A program made the translations under genes and the position numbers. The notes under the pieces were generated by a model, which searched no databases, was not told the DNA's origin, and was given only the letters and a program-made list of their open reading frames with translations. Below are positions 16,677 to 25,750 of a DNA stretch of 64,000 nucleotides, piece by piece. The stretch lies in contig NZ_JAEHHL010000001.1 of assembly GCF_016623495.1 (NCBI RefSeq), forward strand, positions 620,001 through 684,000, given 5' to 3'. Source of the DNA: Thermohalobaculum xanthum (GTDB lineage Bacteria > Pseudomonadota > Alphaproteobacteria > Rhodobacterales > Rhodobacteraceae). Position 1 is the stretch's first letter, and each line of letters opens with the position of its first letter.

Positions 16677-18782
16677 ATGGGCGGCGACAAGAGCGATACC
16701 CGCAACCTCTTGCTGGCGGCGGTGCTGTCGATGGCGGTGATCTTCACCTGGCAGGCGTTCTTTGCGCCTCCGCCCGAGGTGGAACCCGAGGTGACCGCGG
16801 AACAGGGCGCGGGCACGCCCGGCACCGACGCGGCGACCACGGGCGCTCCGGTCGCCGGGGCCGCCGGCGCCACCGCCGACGCGCCCGCGGGCACGATCAA
16901 CCGTGAGGCCGCGCTCGAGCGCAGCGAGCGCATCGCCATCGGCTCGAACGCCGTCACGGGCTCGATCTCGCTGCGCGGCGCACGGCTCGACGACCTGCAC
17001 CTCTCGGATTACCGCGAGACGCTCGATCCCGACTCGGACACCGTGGTCCTGCTCAACCCGACGGGCAGCTCGCATCCCTATTACGCCGTGCATGGCTGGC
17101 TGCGCACGGTCGAGGGCAATCCCGGCCCCCTGCCCGGCGCCAATACCGAATGGACGGTCGAGTCGGGCGAGAAGCTGACGCCCGAGACCCCCGTGACGCT
17201 GCGCTGGGACAACGGCGAGGGGCTGATCTTCCGCAAGACGATCTCCCTCGACGAGCGCTACATGTTCACGGTCACCCAGTCGGTCCAGAACACGACCGAC
17301 GCGCCCGTCTCGATCGCGCCCTACGGCTACATCGCCCGGCGCGGCGAGCCCGACGGCATGGGCTTCTTCATCCTGCACGAGGGCGCGATCGGCATGTTCG
17401 ATGGCGAGCTCTCGGAAGTCGACTACTCCGACATGCAGGACATGCCGCAGAACCCGCTCGAGGGCGGCTTGGCCGAGGCACACACCGTCACGGCCGACGG
17501 CTGGCTCGGCTTCACGGATCACTACTGGATGACGACGCTGGCGCCCCGCCCGGGCCAGGCCTTCAGCGCCGTCTACAAGGTTGTCCCCGGCGCCGTGCCC
17601 GAGTTCCGCACCGAGATGCGCCTGCCGGCGATCACGATCCCCGCCGGCGAATTCGCCGAGATCGAGACCAACCTCTTCGCCGGCGCCAAGGAGCTCAAGA
17701 CCATCGCCCGCTACGAGGAAACCCTCGGCATCGACCGGTTCTACGACTCGGTCGACTGGGGCTGGTTCTACTTCCTCACCAAGCCGATCGCATGGCTCCT
17801 CAACGCCGTGCAGGGCGTGGTCGGCAACATGGGCTTCTCGATCATCGTGCTGACGCTGATCATCAAGTCGGCACTCTTCCCGCTCGCCTACAAGTCCTTC
17901 GTGGCGATGTCGAAGATGAAGAAGCTCCAGCCCGAGATGGAGAAGATCAAGGAGCGCGCCGGCGACGACCGCCAGAAACTCCAGATGGAGATGATGGCGC
18001 TCTACAAGAAGGAGAAGGTCAACCCGGCCTCGGGCTGTCTGCCGATCCTTCTGCAGATCCCGATCTTCTTCTCGCTCTACAAGGTGCTCTTCGTCACCAT
18101 CGAGATGCGCCACGCGCCCTTCATCGGCTGGATCAAGGATCTCTCGGCACCCGATCCGACCTCGTGGATCAACCTCTTCGGCCTGCTGCCCTACGACGTC
18201 AGCTGGGCGCCCGTCTTCATCTCGATCGGCGTCTTCCCGATCCTGATGGGCGTCACGATGTGGCTCCAGCAGAAGCTGAACCCGGCCCCGGCCGACCCCA
18301 CCCAGGCGATGATCTTCGCCTGGATGCCCTGGGTCTTCATGTTCATGCTGGGCAGCTTCGCCTCGGGCCTCGTGATCTACTGGACCGCGAACAACATCCT
18401 GACCTTCACGCAGCAGTACATCATCATGCGCAGCCAGGGTGTCGAGGTCGACATCTTCGGCAACATCAAGCGCAGCTTCAAACGCAAGCCCGAAGGCAAG
18501 GCTCACCCAGCCCAGACCGCGCGAAAGGCGAAGGGCGACACCGCCAAGGCCGAGGACGCCGAAGAGCTCGAGGTGAAGCCTGCCAACCCGCCCCGCCCGA
18601 CCAGCGCGCGCGGCAAGCGCCGCCAGAAGGCCGCGGCCGGTGGCGCGTCGGGCGCGCCACACGGTGACGGCAAGCAAGGCACCAAGCGCGCCGATGCCAG
18701 CGACGATAGCCCCCCCTCGGGCGGCGAGGCAGGCGGCGACACCGCGCCCGGCGGTGGTAGCGGTGGCGGCGGGGATGCCTGA
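16677..18782 (+). CDS. yidC: Membrane protein insertase YidC
   Basis: This is a 701-residue insertase that places membrane proteins with or without Sec. It has an N-terminal helix (residues 8-25), a large periplasmic beta domain (about 70-370), then the five-helix core: FLTKPIAWLLNAVQGVVGNMGFSIIVLTLIIK, PLAYKSFVAMSKMKKLQPEM, a cytoplasmic hairpin, and ASGCLPILLQIPIFFSLYKVL. The C-terminal 100 residues after the core are a Lys/Arg-rich then Gly-rich low-complexity tail, longer than in common YidC proteins. Neither rnpA nor rpmH precedes it, which departs from the usual bacterial order. Confidence 0.96.
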   Translation: MGGDKSDTRNLLLAAVLSMAVIFTWQAFFAPPPEVEPEVTAEQGAGTPGTDAATTGAPVAGAAGATADAPAGTINREAALERSERIAIGSNAVTGSISLRGARLDDLHLSDYRETLDPDSDTVVLLNPTGSSHPYYAVHGWLRTVEGNPGPLPGANTEWTVESGEKLTPETPVTLRWDNGEGLIFRKTISLDERYMFTVTQSVQNTTDAPVSIAPYGYIARRGEPDGMGFFILHEGAIGMFDGELSEVDYSDMQDMPQNPLEGGLAEAHTVTADGWLGFTDHYWMTTLAPRPGQAFSAVYKVVPGAVPEFRTEMRLPAITIPAGEFAEIETNLFAGAKELKTIARYEETLGIDRFYDSVDWGWFYFLTKPIAWLLNAVQGVVGNMGFSIIVLTLIIKSALFPLAYKSFVAMSKMKKLQPEMEKIKERAGDDRQKLQMEMMALYKKEKVNPASGCLPILLQIPIFFSLYKVLFVTIEMRHAPFIGWIKDLSAPDPTSWINLFGLLPYDVSWAPVFISIGVFPILMGVTMWLQQKLNPAPADPTQAMIFAWMPWVFMFMLGSFASGLVIYWTANNILTFTQQYIIMRSQGVEVDIFGNIKRSFKRKPEGKAHPAQTARKAKGDTAKAEDAEELEVKPANPPRPTSARGKRRQKAAAGGASGAPHGDGKQGTKRADASDDSPPSGGEAGGDTAPGGGSGGGGDA

Positions 18783-18803
18783 GCGGCGGGGGCGGCGCAC
18801 GCG

Positions 18804-19562
18804 ATGAGCCTCGGCCTCGCCTCGATCTGGCGCCACCCGGTCAAGAGCCTCGGGACCGAGCAGCTCGCCTCGGTCACGCTCGAAGCGGGGCGCGCCCTGC
18901 CCTTCGACCGGGCCTGGGCCGTGGCGCATGGCGCCAGCGCCTGGGACGCGTCGGCGCCCGCCTGGGTGCCCTGCGGCAACTTCCTGCGCGTGACCCACGC
19001 CCCCGCGCTCGCGGCCGTCTCGGCGCGGCTCGACGCCGATGCCGGCACCCTCACGCTGACCCATCCCGCGCGTGACCCGATCACAGTGGCGCCAGCCGAC
19101 CAGGTCGACGAGGCGCGGCTGACCGAGTGGCTGCTGCCCCTGACGGACGGCGCGCGGCCCGGCCCCTACCGGATCGCGACGGCGCCGGGCGCGGCGATGA
19201 CGGACATGGCCGAGCCCTTCGTCTCGATCCTCTCGATGGCTTCGCTCCGCGCGCTCGGCCAGCACGCCGGCGTCGCGCCAGATCCGCGCCGCTTCCGCGG
19301 CAATTTCTGGATCGATGGCGCGGATGCGTGGGACGAGGAAGACTGGGTCGGGCGCACGCTTGCGATCGGACCCGTTCGGCTGCGCATCGTCGAGCCGATC
19401 GGCCGTTGCCGGGCCATCGATGCCGACCCCGTCACCGGCCGACGCGGCGCGCCCGTGTTCGAGACACTGCGCGAGACGCGCGGACACACCCGTTTCGGGC
19501 TCTATGCCGAAGTCGTCGCGGGCGGCGAGATTGCCCAGAACGCCGAGGTGACCCTCGCATGA
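18804..19562 (+). CDS. MOSC domain-containing protein
   Basis: This 252-residue protein has an N-terminal MOSC beta-barrel domain (LASIWRHPVKSLGTEQLASVTLEAGRALPFDRAWAV) and a C-terminal MOSC domain with FRGNFWIDGADAWDEEDWVGRTLAIG and RCRAIDADPVTGRRG, which holds the cysteine expected to bind sulfur or the molybdenum cofactor. Relatives act in molybdenum cofactor sulfuration or as amidoxime-reducing enzymes; the substrate here is unknown. It sits 21 bases after yidC and overlaps yihA by 4 bases. Confidence 0.87.
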   Translation: MSLGLASIWRHPVKSLGTEQLASVTLEAGRALPFDRAWAVAHGASAWDASAPAWVPCGNFLRVTHAPALAAVSARLDADAGTLTLTHPARDPITVAPADQVDEARLTEWLLPLTDGARPGPYRIATAPGAAMTDMAEPFVSILSMASLRALGQHAGVAPDPRRFRGNFWIDGADAWDEEDWVGRTLAIGPVRLRIVEPIGRCRAIDADPVTGRRGAPVFETLRETRGHTRFGLYAEVVAGGEIAQNAEVTLA

Positions 19563-20224
19563 GCACGCCGTCCGTCCCCTTCACCGTGATGGAGCCGCCC
19601 GCGGAGGACGAGATCGAGGCCGCGCGCCGGTTCTTCGCCGGCCCCTGCGATTTCCTGAAAGGCGTCGTGGCGCTCGACGGCCTGCCCGACGCGGACCGCC
19701 CCGAGGTCTGCTTCGCGGGCCGCTCGAACGTCGGCAAGTCGTCGCTGATCAACGCTCTCACCGGACGCAAGGGGATCGCGCGCGCCTCGAACACGCCCGG
19801 CCGGACGCAGGAGATCAACTACTTCGCGCTCGGCGCGCGCGGCTACCTCGTCGACCTGCCGGGCTACGGTTTCGCCGAAGCGCCGATCGCCAAGGTCGAG
19901 CGGTGGCAGGCGCTGCTGCGCGCCTACCTCGCGGGGCGCGTGACGCTTGCGCGCGCCTTCGTTCTGATCGACGCGCGCCACGGAATCAAGAAGGTCGACC
20001 ACGAGATCATGGAGCTGCTGGACCGCTCGGCGGTCTCGTTCCAGTGCGTGCTGACCAAGGCCGACAAGCCCCGCGGCGGCGGACTCGGCCACGTCATCGA
20101 GTCGGTCAGGACCGATTTGGCACGCCACCCAGCGGCCTACCCCGAGATTATCGTGACCTCGTCCGAGACCGGGGACGGCATCCCCCTCCTGCGTTCGGCC
20201 ATCGCGCGGCTCATGCCGGAATGA
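19559..20224 (+). CDS. engB: Ribosome biogenesis GTP-binding protein EngB (YihA/YsxC)
   Basis: This 221-residue GTPase is needed for maturation of the large ribosomal subunit. It has G1 GRSNVGKSSLINALTG (about residue 55), the switch region ASNTPGRTQEINYF, G3 DLPGYGFAEAP, G4 LTKADKPRGG and the G5-like region TSSETGDGIPLL. The ATG overlaps the MOSC stop, and the open frame upstream of it is only the alternate frame of that gene. A hairpin followed by a T-rich stretch starts about 50 bases after the stop. Confidence 0.95.
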   Translation: MSTPSVPFTVMEPPAEDEIEAARRFFAGPCDFLKGVVALDGLPDADRPEVCFAGRSNVGKSSLINALTGRKGIARASNTPGRTQEINYFALGARGYLVDLPGYGFAEAPIAKVERWQALLRAYLAGRVTLARAFVLIDARHGIKKVDHEIMELLDRSAVSFQCVLTKADKPRGGGLGHVIESVRTDLARHPAAYPEIIVTSSETGDGIPLLRSAIARLMPE

Positions 20225-20276
20225 TCACGCCCGGTTGACCGGCGCCGGAGTCGCGGCCGCGTGCACGCGCATCCGT

Positions 20277-20315
20277 CGTGCAGCGGCGAAACGCCGCCAC
20301 GCGTGTTTTATTTTT
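20277..20315 (+). terminator. Intrinsic terminator after engB
   Basis: The stem CGTG/CACG is extended, after a small bulge, by GCGGCG paired to CGCCGC around an AAA loop (20277-20301). It is followed by TTTTATTTTT at 20306-20315. Its position 50 bases after the engB stop fits the end of the ttcA/yidC-engB transcript. Confidence 0.65.
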
Positions 20316-20336
20316 AAATCAATATGTTAAACCGTG

Positions 20337-20350
20337 TTTCACGCGTGAAA
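20337..20350. promoter_or_regulatory. Perfect 14-bp palindrome upstream of argB
   Basis: TTTCACGCGTGAAA is its own reverse complement. It lies 130 bases before argB, directly after an AT-rich stretch in an otherwise GC-rich region. It has the size and symmetry of an operator, but I cannot assign a regulator. An arginine repressor box is not a clear match. Confidence 0.4.
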
Positions 20351-20479
20351 GCCCCTGCCGCGCGCACCGCCCGGCCGCCCAGCCGCATATCCGAAACGCG
20401 CTCGACACCCGCACGCAGACCGCTGGCAGTCGGCTTCCGAACGCGCTAAGAAGCCACGACAAATCGGGGGACAGAAGAG

Positions 20480-21385
20480 ATGGAGCTCCAGAAAGCCATG
20501 AAGCGCGACTGGCTCGCGACCGCCCGCACGCTCAGCGAGGCTCTGCCCTATCTCCAGCGCTATGACGGAGAGGTCGTCGTCGTTAAGTTCGGTGGCCACG
20601 CGATGGGCGAGGCCGACGCCATGGACAGCTTCGCGCGCGACATCGTGCTGATGAAGCAGTGCGGCGTGCAGCCGATCATTGTTCACGGCGGGGGGCCACA
20701 GATCAACCAGATGCTCGAGCGCCTCCAGATCCAGTCCGAGTTCCGCGGCGGCCTGCGGGTCACCACGGCCGAGATGGTCGAGGTCGTGGAGATGGTCCTC
20801 GCCGGGGTCATCAACAAGCGGATCGTGGCCGCGATCAACGCCCAGGGCGGCCGCGCCGTGGGCCTCTCGGGCAAGGATGCGAACCTGATGATCTGCCGCA
20901 AGGCGACCAAGACCGAGAAGGACCCCGACAGCAATATCGAGCGCGTGCTCGACCTCGGCTATGTCGGCGAGCCCGTGAAGGTGAACCCCGGCGTGCTGAA
21001 GACCTTCCTCGAGTCCGACTTCATCCCGGTGATCGCGCCCGTCGGCGCGGGCTCCACGCCGACCGAGACCTTCAACGTCAACGGCGACACCGCCGCCGGC
21101 GCCATCGCGGGCGCGATCAGCGCCAAGCGCCTGCTGCTGATGACCGACGTCCAGGGCGTCAAGAACCGCGACGGCGAGGTCATTACCGATCTCAGCCGCT
21201 CGGACATCCACGCGATGCTCTCCGAGGGCACGATCAAGGGCGGCATGATCCCGAAGGTGGAAACCTCGCTCGACGCCATCGACCAGGGCGTCGAGGCGGC
21301 GGTGATCCTCGACGGGCGCGCGCCGCATGCGGTTCTGCTCGAGCTCTTCACCGCCCATGGTGCCGGCACCCTCATCCACGCCTGA
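20480..21385 (+). CDS. argB: Acetylglutamate kinase
   Basis: This 301-residue kinase phosphorylates N-acetyl-L-glutamate, the second step of arginine synthesis. It has the amino-acid kinase motifs [45 protein letters not shown], the substrate site [26 protein letters not shown], and the nucleotide site [13 protein letters not shown]. An N-terminal helix of about 15 residues before the first strand ([20 protein letters not shown]) is the kind found in arginine-inhibited hexameric enzymes, so feedback inhibition by arginine is likely. Confidence 0.96.
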   Translation: MELQKAMKRDWLATARTLSEALPYLQRYDGEVVVVKFGGHAMGEADAMDSFARDIVLMKQCGVQPIIVHGGGPQINQMLERLQIQSEFRGGLRVTTAEMVEVVEMVLAGVINKRIVAAINAQGGRAVGLSGKDANLMICRKATKTEKDPDSNIERVLDLGYVGEPVKVNPGVLKTFLESDFIPVIAPVGAGSTPTETFNVNGDTAAGAIAGAISAKRLLLMTDVQGVKNRDGEVITDLSRSDIHAMLSEGTIKGGMIPKVETSLDAIDQGVEAAVILDGRAPHAVLLELFTAHGAGTLIHA

Positions 21386-21416
21386 TCTCGCACAGCCCGC
21401 CGCGTGCCCGCGCGGA

Positions 21417-21434
21417 TCAAGGGTCTTCCCTTGA
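21417..21434. repeat. Inverted repeat TCAAGGG-N4-CCCTTGA
   Basis: Seven-base perfect arms around a four-base spacer lie 32 bases after argB and 51 before the hydroxylase gene. It could be a weak terminator or an operator. The right arm ends in TTGACC, a possible -35 element with a poor -10 seventeen bases on. Confidence 0.3.
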
Positions 21435-21484
21435 CCGGTCCCGGTGGCGCACCAAGATGACGTTCACCGGAAGAGAGGACCCGA

Positions 21485-22270
21485 ATGAGCGGTGAGCTCG
21501 CGATCCGACTGGCCGTTTTCCTGGGCGTGTTCCTCGCGATGGCGGGATGGGAGCGCGGCGCCCCGATGCGCCGGCTCGTGGCCTCCCGCCCGCGCCGGTG
21601 GATCACCAACTGGTCGATCTCGGTGATCGACGCGGCAACGGTTCGGCTGATCTTCGGCGCCGCCGCGGTCGGCGCGGCGCTCGACGCGTCGGCCGCCGGA
21701 ACCGGGCTGTTCAACCGGCTCGAGCTCCCGGCATGGGCCGAGGTTGCGATCTGCTTCGTGATCCTCGATTTCGCCATCTGGCTCCAGCACCTGATCACGC
21801 ACAAGGTGCCGCTGCTGTGGCGACTGCACCGCGTCCACCATGTCGACCGAGACATCGACGTGACGACCGCGATCCGCTTCCACCCGATCGAGATTGCCCT
21901 GTCGATGGCGATCAAGATCGGGCTGGTCTACAGCCTGGGCGTCCCGGTGGTGGCCGTGATCCTGTTCGAGGTGGTGCTGAACGGCGCGGCGATGTTCAAC
22001 CACGCGAATATCCGTATACCGCCCAAGGTCGATGCATGGCTCAGACTGGTAGTGGTGACGCCCGACATGCACCGTGTGCACCACTCGGTCCTGCGCTCCG
22101 AGCATGACGCCAATTACGGCTTCAACCTCTCGGTCTGGGACCGGCTGTTCGGCACCTACATCGCGCAGCCCGGCGCCGGGCATCAGGGCATGACCATCGG
22201 TCTGGCCGACCATCAGGACGACGCGCCCACCCGGCTCGGATGGTCGCTCGGCTATCCATTCCGGAGATGA
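21485..22270 (+). CDS. Sterol desaturase/fatty acid hydroxylase family protein
   Basis: This is a 261-residue membrane di-iron oxygenase. It has about five hydrophobic segments and the histidine clusters of the superfamily: HLITH, LHRVHHVD, FNHAN and MHRVHHS, which would bind two irons. The ending VWDRLFGTYI is common in the family. Bacterial relatives hydroxylate lipids or carotenoids or cleave ether lipids, and the substrate cannot be read here. A GGAAGAGAGG stretch precedes the ATG. The following gene starts 3 bases after the stop, so these are probably an operon. Confidence 0.87.
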   Translation: MSGELAIRLAVFLGVFLAMAGWERGAPMRRLVASRPRRWITNWSISVIDAATVRLIFGAAAVGAALDASAAGTGLFNRLELPAWAEVAICFVILDFAIWLQHLITHKVPLLWRLHRVHHVDRDIDVTTAIRFHPIEIALSMAIKIGLVYSLGVPVVAVILFEVVLNGAAMFNHANIRIPPKVDAWLRLVVVTPDMHRVHHSVLRSEHDANYGFNLSVWDRLFGTYIAQPGAGHQGMTIGLADHQDDAPTRLGWSLGYPFRR

Positions 22271-22273
22271 ACC

Positions 22274-22942
22274 GTGCTCGATGATCTGAGCGCCGCCCTC
22301 GCACCGCACGGGCTCGCGGTCACGGGAGCATTCCACCCCGGCCCGGAGGACGGCGCACCGGACGGCTGCGGCACCCTTTGCCTGGTCGGGGCGCGCGGCG
22401 ATGCGATGTGGTCGGCCTTCGCGGCGTCGCCCGAGGCCCGCGACGGAGAAGCCGACCCCCTCGACCGCTGGTCCCGGCGGGTTCTCGAGGCGGTTGCAAC
22501 CGGCCTCGACGCGCGCGCCCTGTTCCCCTTTGGTGGCCCGCCCTATGCGCCATTCCTGAACTGGGGCCAGCGCGCCGAGAGCGCGCGGCCATCGCCCGTG
22601 GGCATGCTGGTCAGCCCATCGCGCGGCCTCTGGATCTCGTGGCGCGGCGCGATCGCGCTCCCGGGAAGAGAGGATCTCGACGCCCCGGACGCGCGGGATC
22701 CCTGCATCGGCTGCGATGCGCCGTGCCTCAGTGCCTGCCCGGTCGGCGCAATGGGCGCAGGACAGGCTTACGACGTCCCCGCATGCGTTGCCTATATCAA
22801 GGCCGCCGAAGGCACCGAGTGCCGCGACCGGGGCTGCCAGGTTCGCCGGGTCTGTCCAGCCGGTCGAGAGGCCGCGCCCCCTGCCTCGCAATGCGCCTTC
22901 CACATGGCGTCCTTCCTGGCGCGGCATTCGCGGCCAGGTTGA
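22274..22942 (+). CDS. Ferredoxin-like 4Fe-4S protein
   Basis: This 222-residue protein has a cysteine cluster at about residues 137-150 (CIGCDAPCLSACPVG), typical of a 4Fe-4S site. A second cysteine group follows (ACVAYIKAAEGTECRDRGCQVRRVCPAG). The arrangement resembles the C-terminal ferredoxin part of epoxyqueuosine-reductase-like proteins, but the cobalamin-binding half is missing, so it is not QueG. It starts with GTG three bases after the hydroxylase stop, and electron delivery to that hydroxylase is a plausible but untested idea. Confidence 0.75.
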   Translation: MLDDLSAALAPHGLAVTGAFHPGPEDGAPDGCGTLCLVGARGDAMWSAFAASPEARDGEADPLDRWSRRVLEAVATGLDARALFPFGGPPYAPFLNWGQRAESARPSPVGMLVSPSRGLWISWRGAIALPGREDLDAPDARDPCIGCDAPCLSACPVGAMGAGQAYDVPACVAYIKAAEGTECRDRGCQVRRVCPAGREAAPPASQCAFHMASFLARHSRPG

Positions 22943-22965
22943 CCCTCCCTTCAGAGCAGAGTCCA

Positions 22966-23493
22966 ATGATCGCCATGAAAACCCTGATCCTGCTGCGCCA
23001 TGCGAAATCGAGCTGGGATGACGCGAGCCTGTCGGATCACGACCGGCCACTGAACAAGCGCGGCAGGGCCGCGGTGCCCGTGATGGCACGCTGGCTGGCC
23101 GCCCAAGGCCTTATCCCCGAGCGGATCATATGCTCATCCGCCGCGCGGACGAGGGAGACGGTGCAAAGGATGGCAACGGAGGTCGCAGGTCTGCCGGAGC
23201 CCGAGATCCTGCCAGCACTCTATCACGCCGAGCCGCCGACAATGCTGCAACTCGTCCGCTCCCTGCCGGACGCAGCTTCGCGGGTGATGCTCGTCGCCCA
23301 TGAGCCAGGACTCTCCACGCTCGCCGCACATATCGACGACGGCCAGCCCCGGCCGGGCTGCGCACGCGCCTTCGCTCATTTTCCGACTGCCGCGGCCGCG
23401 GTGTTCGAGGTCGATGACGGCTGGATCAGCTTTGGCGCGCGCGCGGCGCGGTTTGTCGCCTTCGCGACGCCACGCGAGGTGCAGGAAGGCTGA
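22966..23493 (+). CDS. sixA: Histidine phosphatase SixA-like
   Basis: This is a 175-residue (172 if the second ATG at 22975 is used) histidine phosphatase. The catalytic RHG-type motif reads TLILLRHAKSSWDD, followed by DHDRPLNKRGRAAVPVMARWL, SSAARTRETVQRM and the second histidine in VAHEPGLSTLA. Family members remove phosphate from phosphohistidine on phosphorelay proteins such as ArcB or PTS components; the target here is unknown. Confidence 0.88.
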   Translation: MIAMKTLILLRHAKSSWDDASLSDHDRPLNKRGRAAVPVMARWLAAQGLIPERIICSSAARTRETVQRMATEVAGLPEPEILPALYHAEPPTMLQLVRSLPDAASRVMLVAHEPGLSTLAAHIDDGQPRPGCARAFAHFPTAAAAVFEVDDGWISFGARAARFVAFATPREVQEG

Positions 23494-23543
23494 CGCCGGA
23501 TCGGGCGCCAAAGCATCCGAATTTGCGTATGGACCGGCGAGCA

Positions 23544-23618
23544 TCACGAGATGCTCATCGCGCCCAGCGCAAGGCCGAACATCGCCGCGATCGCAAGCGG
23601 ATAGAGCACGTAGTTCAT
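23544..23618 (-). CDS. 24-residue membrane micropeptide
   Basis: The frame starts MNYVLYPLAIAAMF and is almost entirely hydrophobic, consistent with one transmembrane helix. It ends with TGA after 24 codons. A good ribosome site, GGAGA seven bases before the ATG, supports translation. It resembles the 22-residue peptide at 41731-41799 (MQYAIFPTIILAVF): both have Met, polar, Tyr, two hydrophobics, Pro, then a helix. The function is unknown; small helices of this type often stabilise membrane complexes. Its orientation matches the aap operon, but a terminator lies between them. Confidence 0.5.
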   Translation of the reverse strand: MNYVLYPLAIAAMFGLALGAMSIS

Positions 23619-23741
23619 TCCAGTTTCTCCAACGCGCGGTAACGCTACTGGCGCAACTGGCCGAGTCGCGCCCGCTACATGCGCCGGTATGTCCCAAAAT
23701 GACGCAGGAAACTGTGACGACAATCACGTCAGCGCAGGAAT

Positions 23742-23773
23742 GAGAAACGCCCACCCCCGCTCGGGGATGGGCG
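23742..23773 (-). terminator. Terminator of the aapJQMP operon
   Basis: Read on the minus strand, CGCCCATCCCC pairs with GGGGGTGGGCG around GAGC with one wobble pair, followed by TTTCTC. It starts 36 bases after the aapP stop. Confidence 0.7.
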
Positions 23774-23808
23774 CTTCATGCCTTCGGATCGCGCGTGGCG
23801 CGCTCGGG

Positions 23809-24600
23809 TCAGTGGCCGAGGATCTGGCTGAGGAACAGCTTGGTGCGGTCCGACTTGGGATTGAGGAAGAACTCTTCAGGCTCGTTCTGCTCCACGATCT
23901 GGCCCTGATCCATGAAGATCACGCGGTTCGCCACCTGGCGCGCGAAGCCCATCTCGTGGGTCACGCAGAGCATCGTCATGCCCTCCTCGGCAAGCTCAAT
24001 CATCGTGTCGAGCACTTCCTTGATCATCTCGGGGTCAAGGGCCGAGGTGGGCTCGTCGAACAGCATGATGCGTGGCTTCATGCACAGGGCCCGGGCGATC
24101 GCGACGCGCTGCTGCTGGCCACCGGAGAGCTGACCGGGATACTTGTGCGCCTGGTCGGGGATCTTGACCTTGGTCAGGAAATGCATCGCGATTTCCTCGG
24201 CCTGGCGCCGAGGAGTCTTGCGCACCCAGATCGGCGCGAGAGTGCAGTTCTCGAGGATCGTGAGATGCGGAAACAGGTTGAAGTGCTGGAACACCATGCC
24301 GACTTCGGCCCGGATCTTGTCGATGTTCTTTAGATCCGAGTTCAGCTCGATGCCATCGACGATGATGTCGCCTTTCTGGTGTTCCTCCAGCCGGTTGATG
24401 CAGCGGATCATCGTCGATTTGCCGGACCCCGACGGCCCGCAGATCACGATGCGCTCGCCGCGATAGACGGTCAGGTTGATGTCGCGCAGCACGTGGAAGT
24501 CGCCGTACCACTTGTTCATGTTGGTGATCTGGATGGCGACCTCGTCAGAGATCGACATCTTCGTGCGGTCGGCGGTCCGTTCCGTGGCAACTTCGGTCAT
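23809..24600 (-). CDS. aapP: General L-amino acid ABC transporter ATP-binding protein AapP (BztD)
   Basis: This is a 263-residue ATPase that powers uptake of many amino acids. It has Walker [14 protein letters not shown] (about residue 54), Q-loop [12 protein letters not shown], signature [15 protein letters not shown], Walker [14 protein letters not shown], the D-loop, and switch histidine in VTHEMGFA. The polar-amino-acid subclass is indicated by [17 protein letters not shown]. The 15-residue N-terminal leader [15 protein letters not shown] is not conserved, so a start at the internal Met is possible. It follows aapM by 28 bases. Confidence 0.94.
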   Translation of the reverse strand: MTEVATERTADRTKMSISDEVAIQITNMNKWYGDFHVLRDINLTVYRGERIVICGPSGSGKSTMIRCINRLEEHQKGDIIVDGIELNSDLKNIDKIRAEVGMVFQHFNLFPHLTILENCTLAPIWVRKTPRRQAEEIAMHFLTKVKIPDQAHKYPGQLSGGQQQRVAIARALCMKPRIMLFDEPTSALDPEMIKEVLDTMIELAEEGMTMLCVTHEMGFARQVANRVIFMDQGQIVEQNEPEEFFLNPKSDRTKLFLSQILGH

Positions 24601-24628
24601 TGTTGTTATCTCCCTGTGAACCCGGCCG

Positions 24629-25747
24629 TCACCGGTGGTCGGTCTTCAGCTTGTTCTCGAGGTACATCGAGTATCGAGACATGCTGAAGCAGGCGATGAA
24701 GAAGAAGAACCCGACGAAGGCGTAGAACTCCCAGATGATGCCGTTCCACGCGCTGTCCGCCCGAATGTTGTTGATCAGCCCGATCGGGTCGAGAAGGCCG
24801 ATGACAACGACAAGCGTGGTGTCCTTGAACAGGCCGATAAAGGTGTTCACGATCCCCGGGATCGAGATCTTCAGGGCCTGCGGCAGGACGATCAGGCGCA
24901 TCGACTTTGAATAGTTGAGCCCGAGGGCGTCGGCCGCCTCGTACTGGCCCTGCGGCAGCGCCGCGAGGCCGCCCCTGATTACCTCAGCCATGTAGGCCGA
25001 GGCGAAGAGCGTAACCATGATCACGACGCGCAGGATCAGGTCGATGTTCGATCCCGGAGGGAAGAAGTAGTTGAGCACGTTGTTGGCAACGAAAAGCAGC
25101 GTGATCAGCGGCACGCCGCGGATGAACTCGATGAATACCACGCAGAGCGTCTTGATGAAGATGAGATGCGACTTGCGCCCCAGCGCCAGCAGGATGCCGA
25201 TCGGCAACGACAGGACGATGCCTGCCACGCCGATGATGAGGGCAAGCAGGAAGCCGCCGAGCTTGCGGCTCTCCACCGGCTCAAGCCCGATGCCACCCCA
25301 GATCAGGAAGTAGGCAACGACGGGATAGGCCAGCGAGAACCACAGCAACTGGCGAGGCACGGAGGCGAACAGCACCGGGGCCAGAGCCACGAACATGAGC
25401 AGGAATGCCAGGATCGGGCGCCAGTAGAATTCGGGCGGATAGAAGCCGAACATGAACTGGTTGAAGCGCTCGATGATCACCGCCCAGCAGGCGCCTGACC
25501 CCTTCTCGCGGCACTCGGCGAGGCTCGAGGCGGTCCAGACGCTGTCGATCAGGGCCCACTCGATGATCGGCGGCACCATCATGACCACGATCGCGATGGC
25601 GGCCAGTGTCAGCAGGCTATTGAACCAGCCAGAGAAGAGGTTCTCGCGCAGCCAGTGTACGACGCCCACCTCGCTCGATGGCGGCGGCGAGGGCGGGATC
25701 GTTCCGCTGGCGACGTAGGCGAGGTCCCGTGCGTCAGTGTCGCTCAT
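24629..25747 (-). CDS. aapM: General L-amino acid ABC transporter permease AapM (BztC)
   Basis: This is a 372-residue inner-membrane permease. An N-terminal extension with additional helices, typical of AapM/BztC, precedes the core. The core carries the EAA loop [39 protein letters not shown] (shown here in two conserved blocks, EAADALGL and LPQAL), which contacts AapP. The upstream motif [14 protein letters not shown] is characteristic of amino-acid permeases. It starts 4 bases after the aapQ stop. Confidence 0.93.
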   Translation of the reverse strand: MSDTDARDLAYVASGTIPPSPPPSSEVGVVHWLRENLFSGWFNSLLTLAAIAIVVMMVPPIIEWALIDSVWTASSLAECREKGSGACWAVIIERFNQFMFGFYPPEFYWRPILAFLLMFVALAPVLFASVPRQLLWFSLAYPVVAYFLIWGGIGLEPVESRKLGGFLLALIIGVAGIVLSLPIGILLALGRKSHLIFIKTLCVVFIEFIRGVPLITLLFVANNVLNYFFPPGSNIDLILRVVIMVTLFASAYMAEVIRGGLAALPQGQYEAADALGLNYSKSMRLIVLPQALKISIPGIVNTFIGLFKDTTLVVVIGLLDPIGLINNIRADSAWNGIIWEFYAFVGFFFFIACFSMSRYSMYLENKLKTDHR

Positions 25748-25750
25748 GGC

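Noticed and set aside
14061-19487. Very long minus-strand open frame (over 1800 codons) opposite the AAA+, ttcA, yidC and MOSC genes
   Set aside because: It is a mirror of GC-rich codon bias. It has no ribosome site or domain, and its composition is dominated by Arg, Gly, Ala and His as expected for the antisense of real genes.
20306-20334. AT-rich stretch with two TTAA words before argB considered as a CtrA site
   Set aside because: The two words are nine bases apart, not seven, so it does not fit the CtrA full-site rule.
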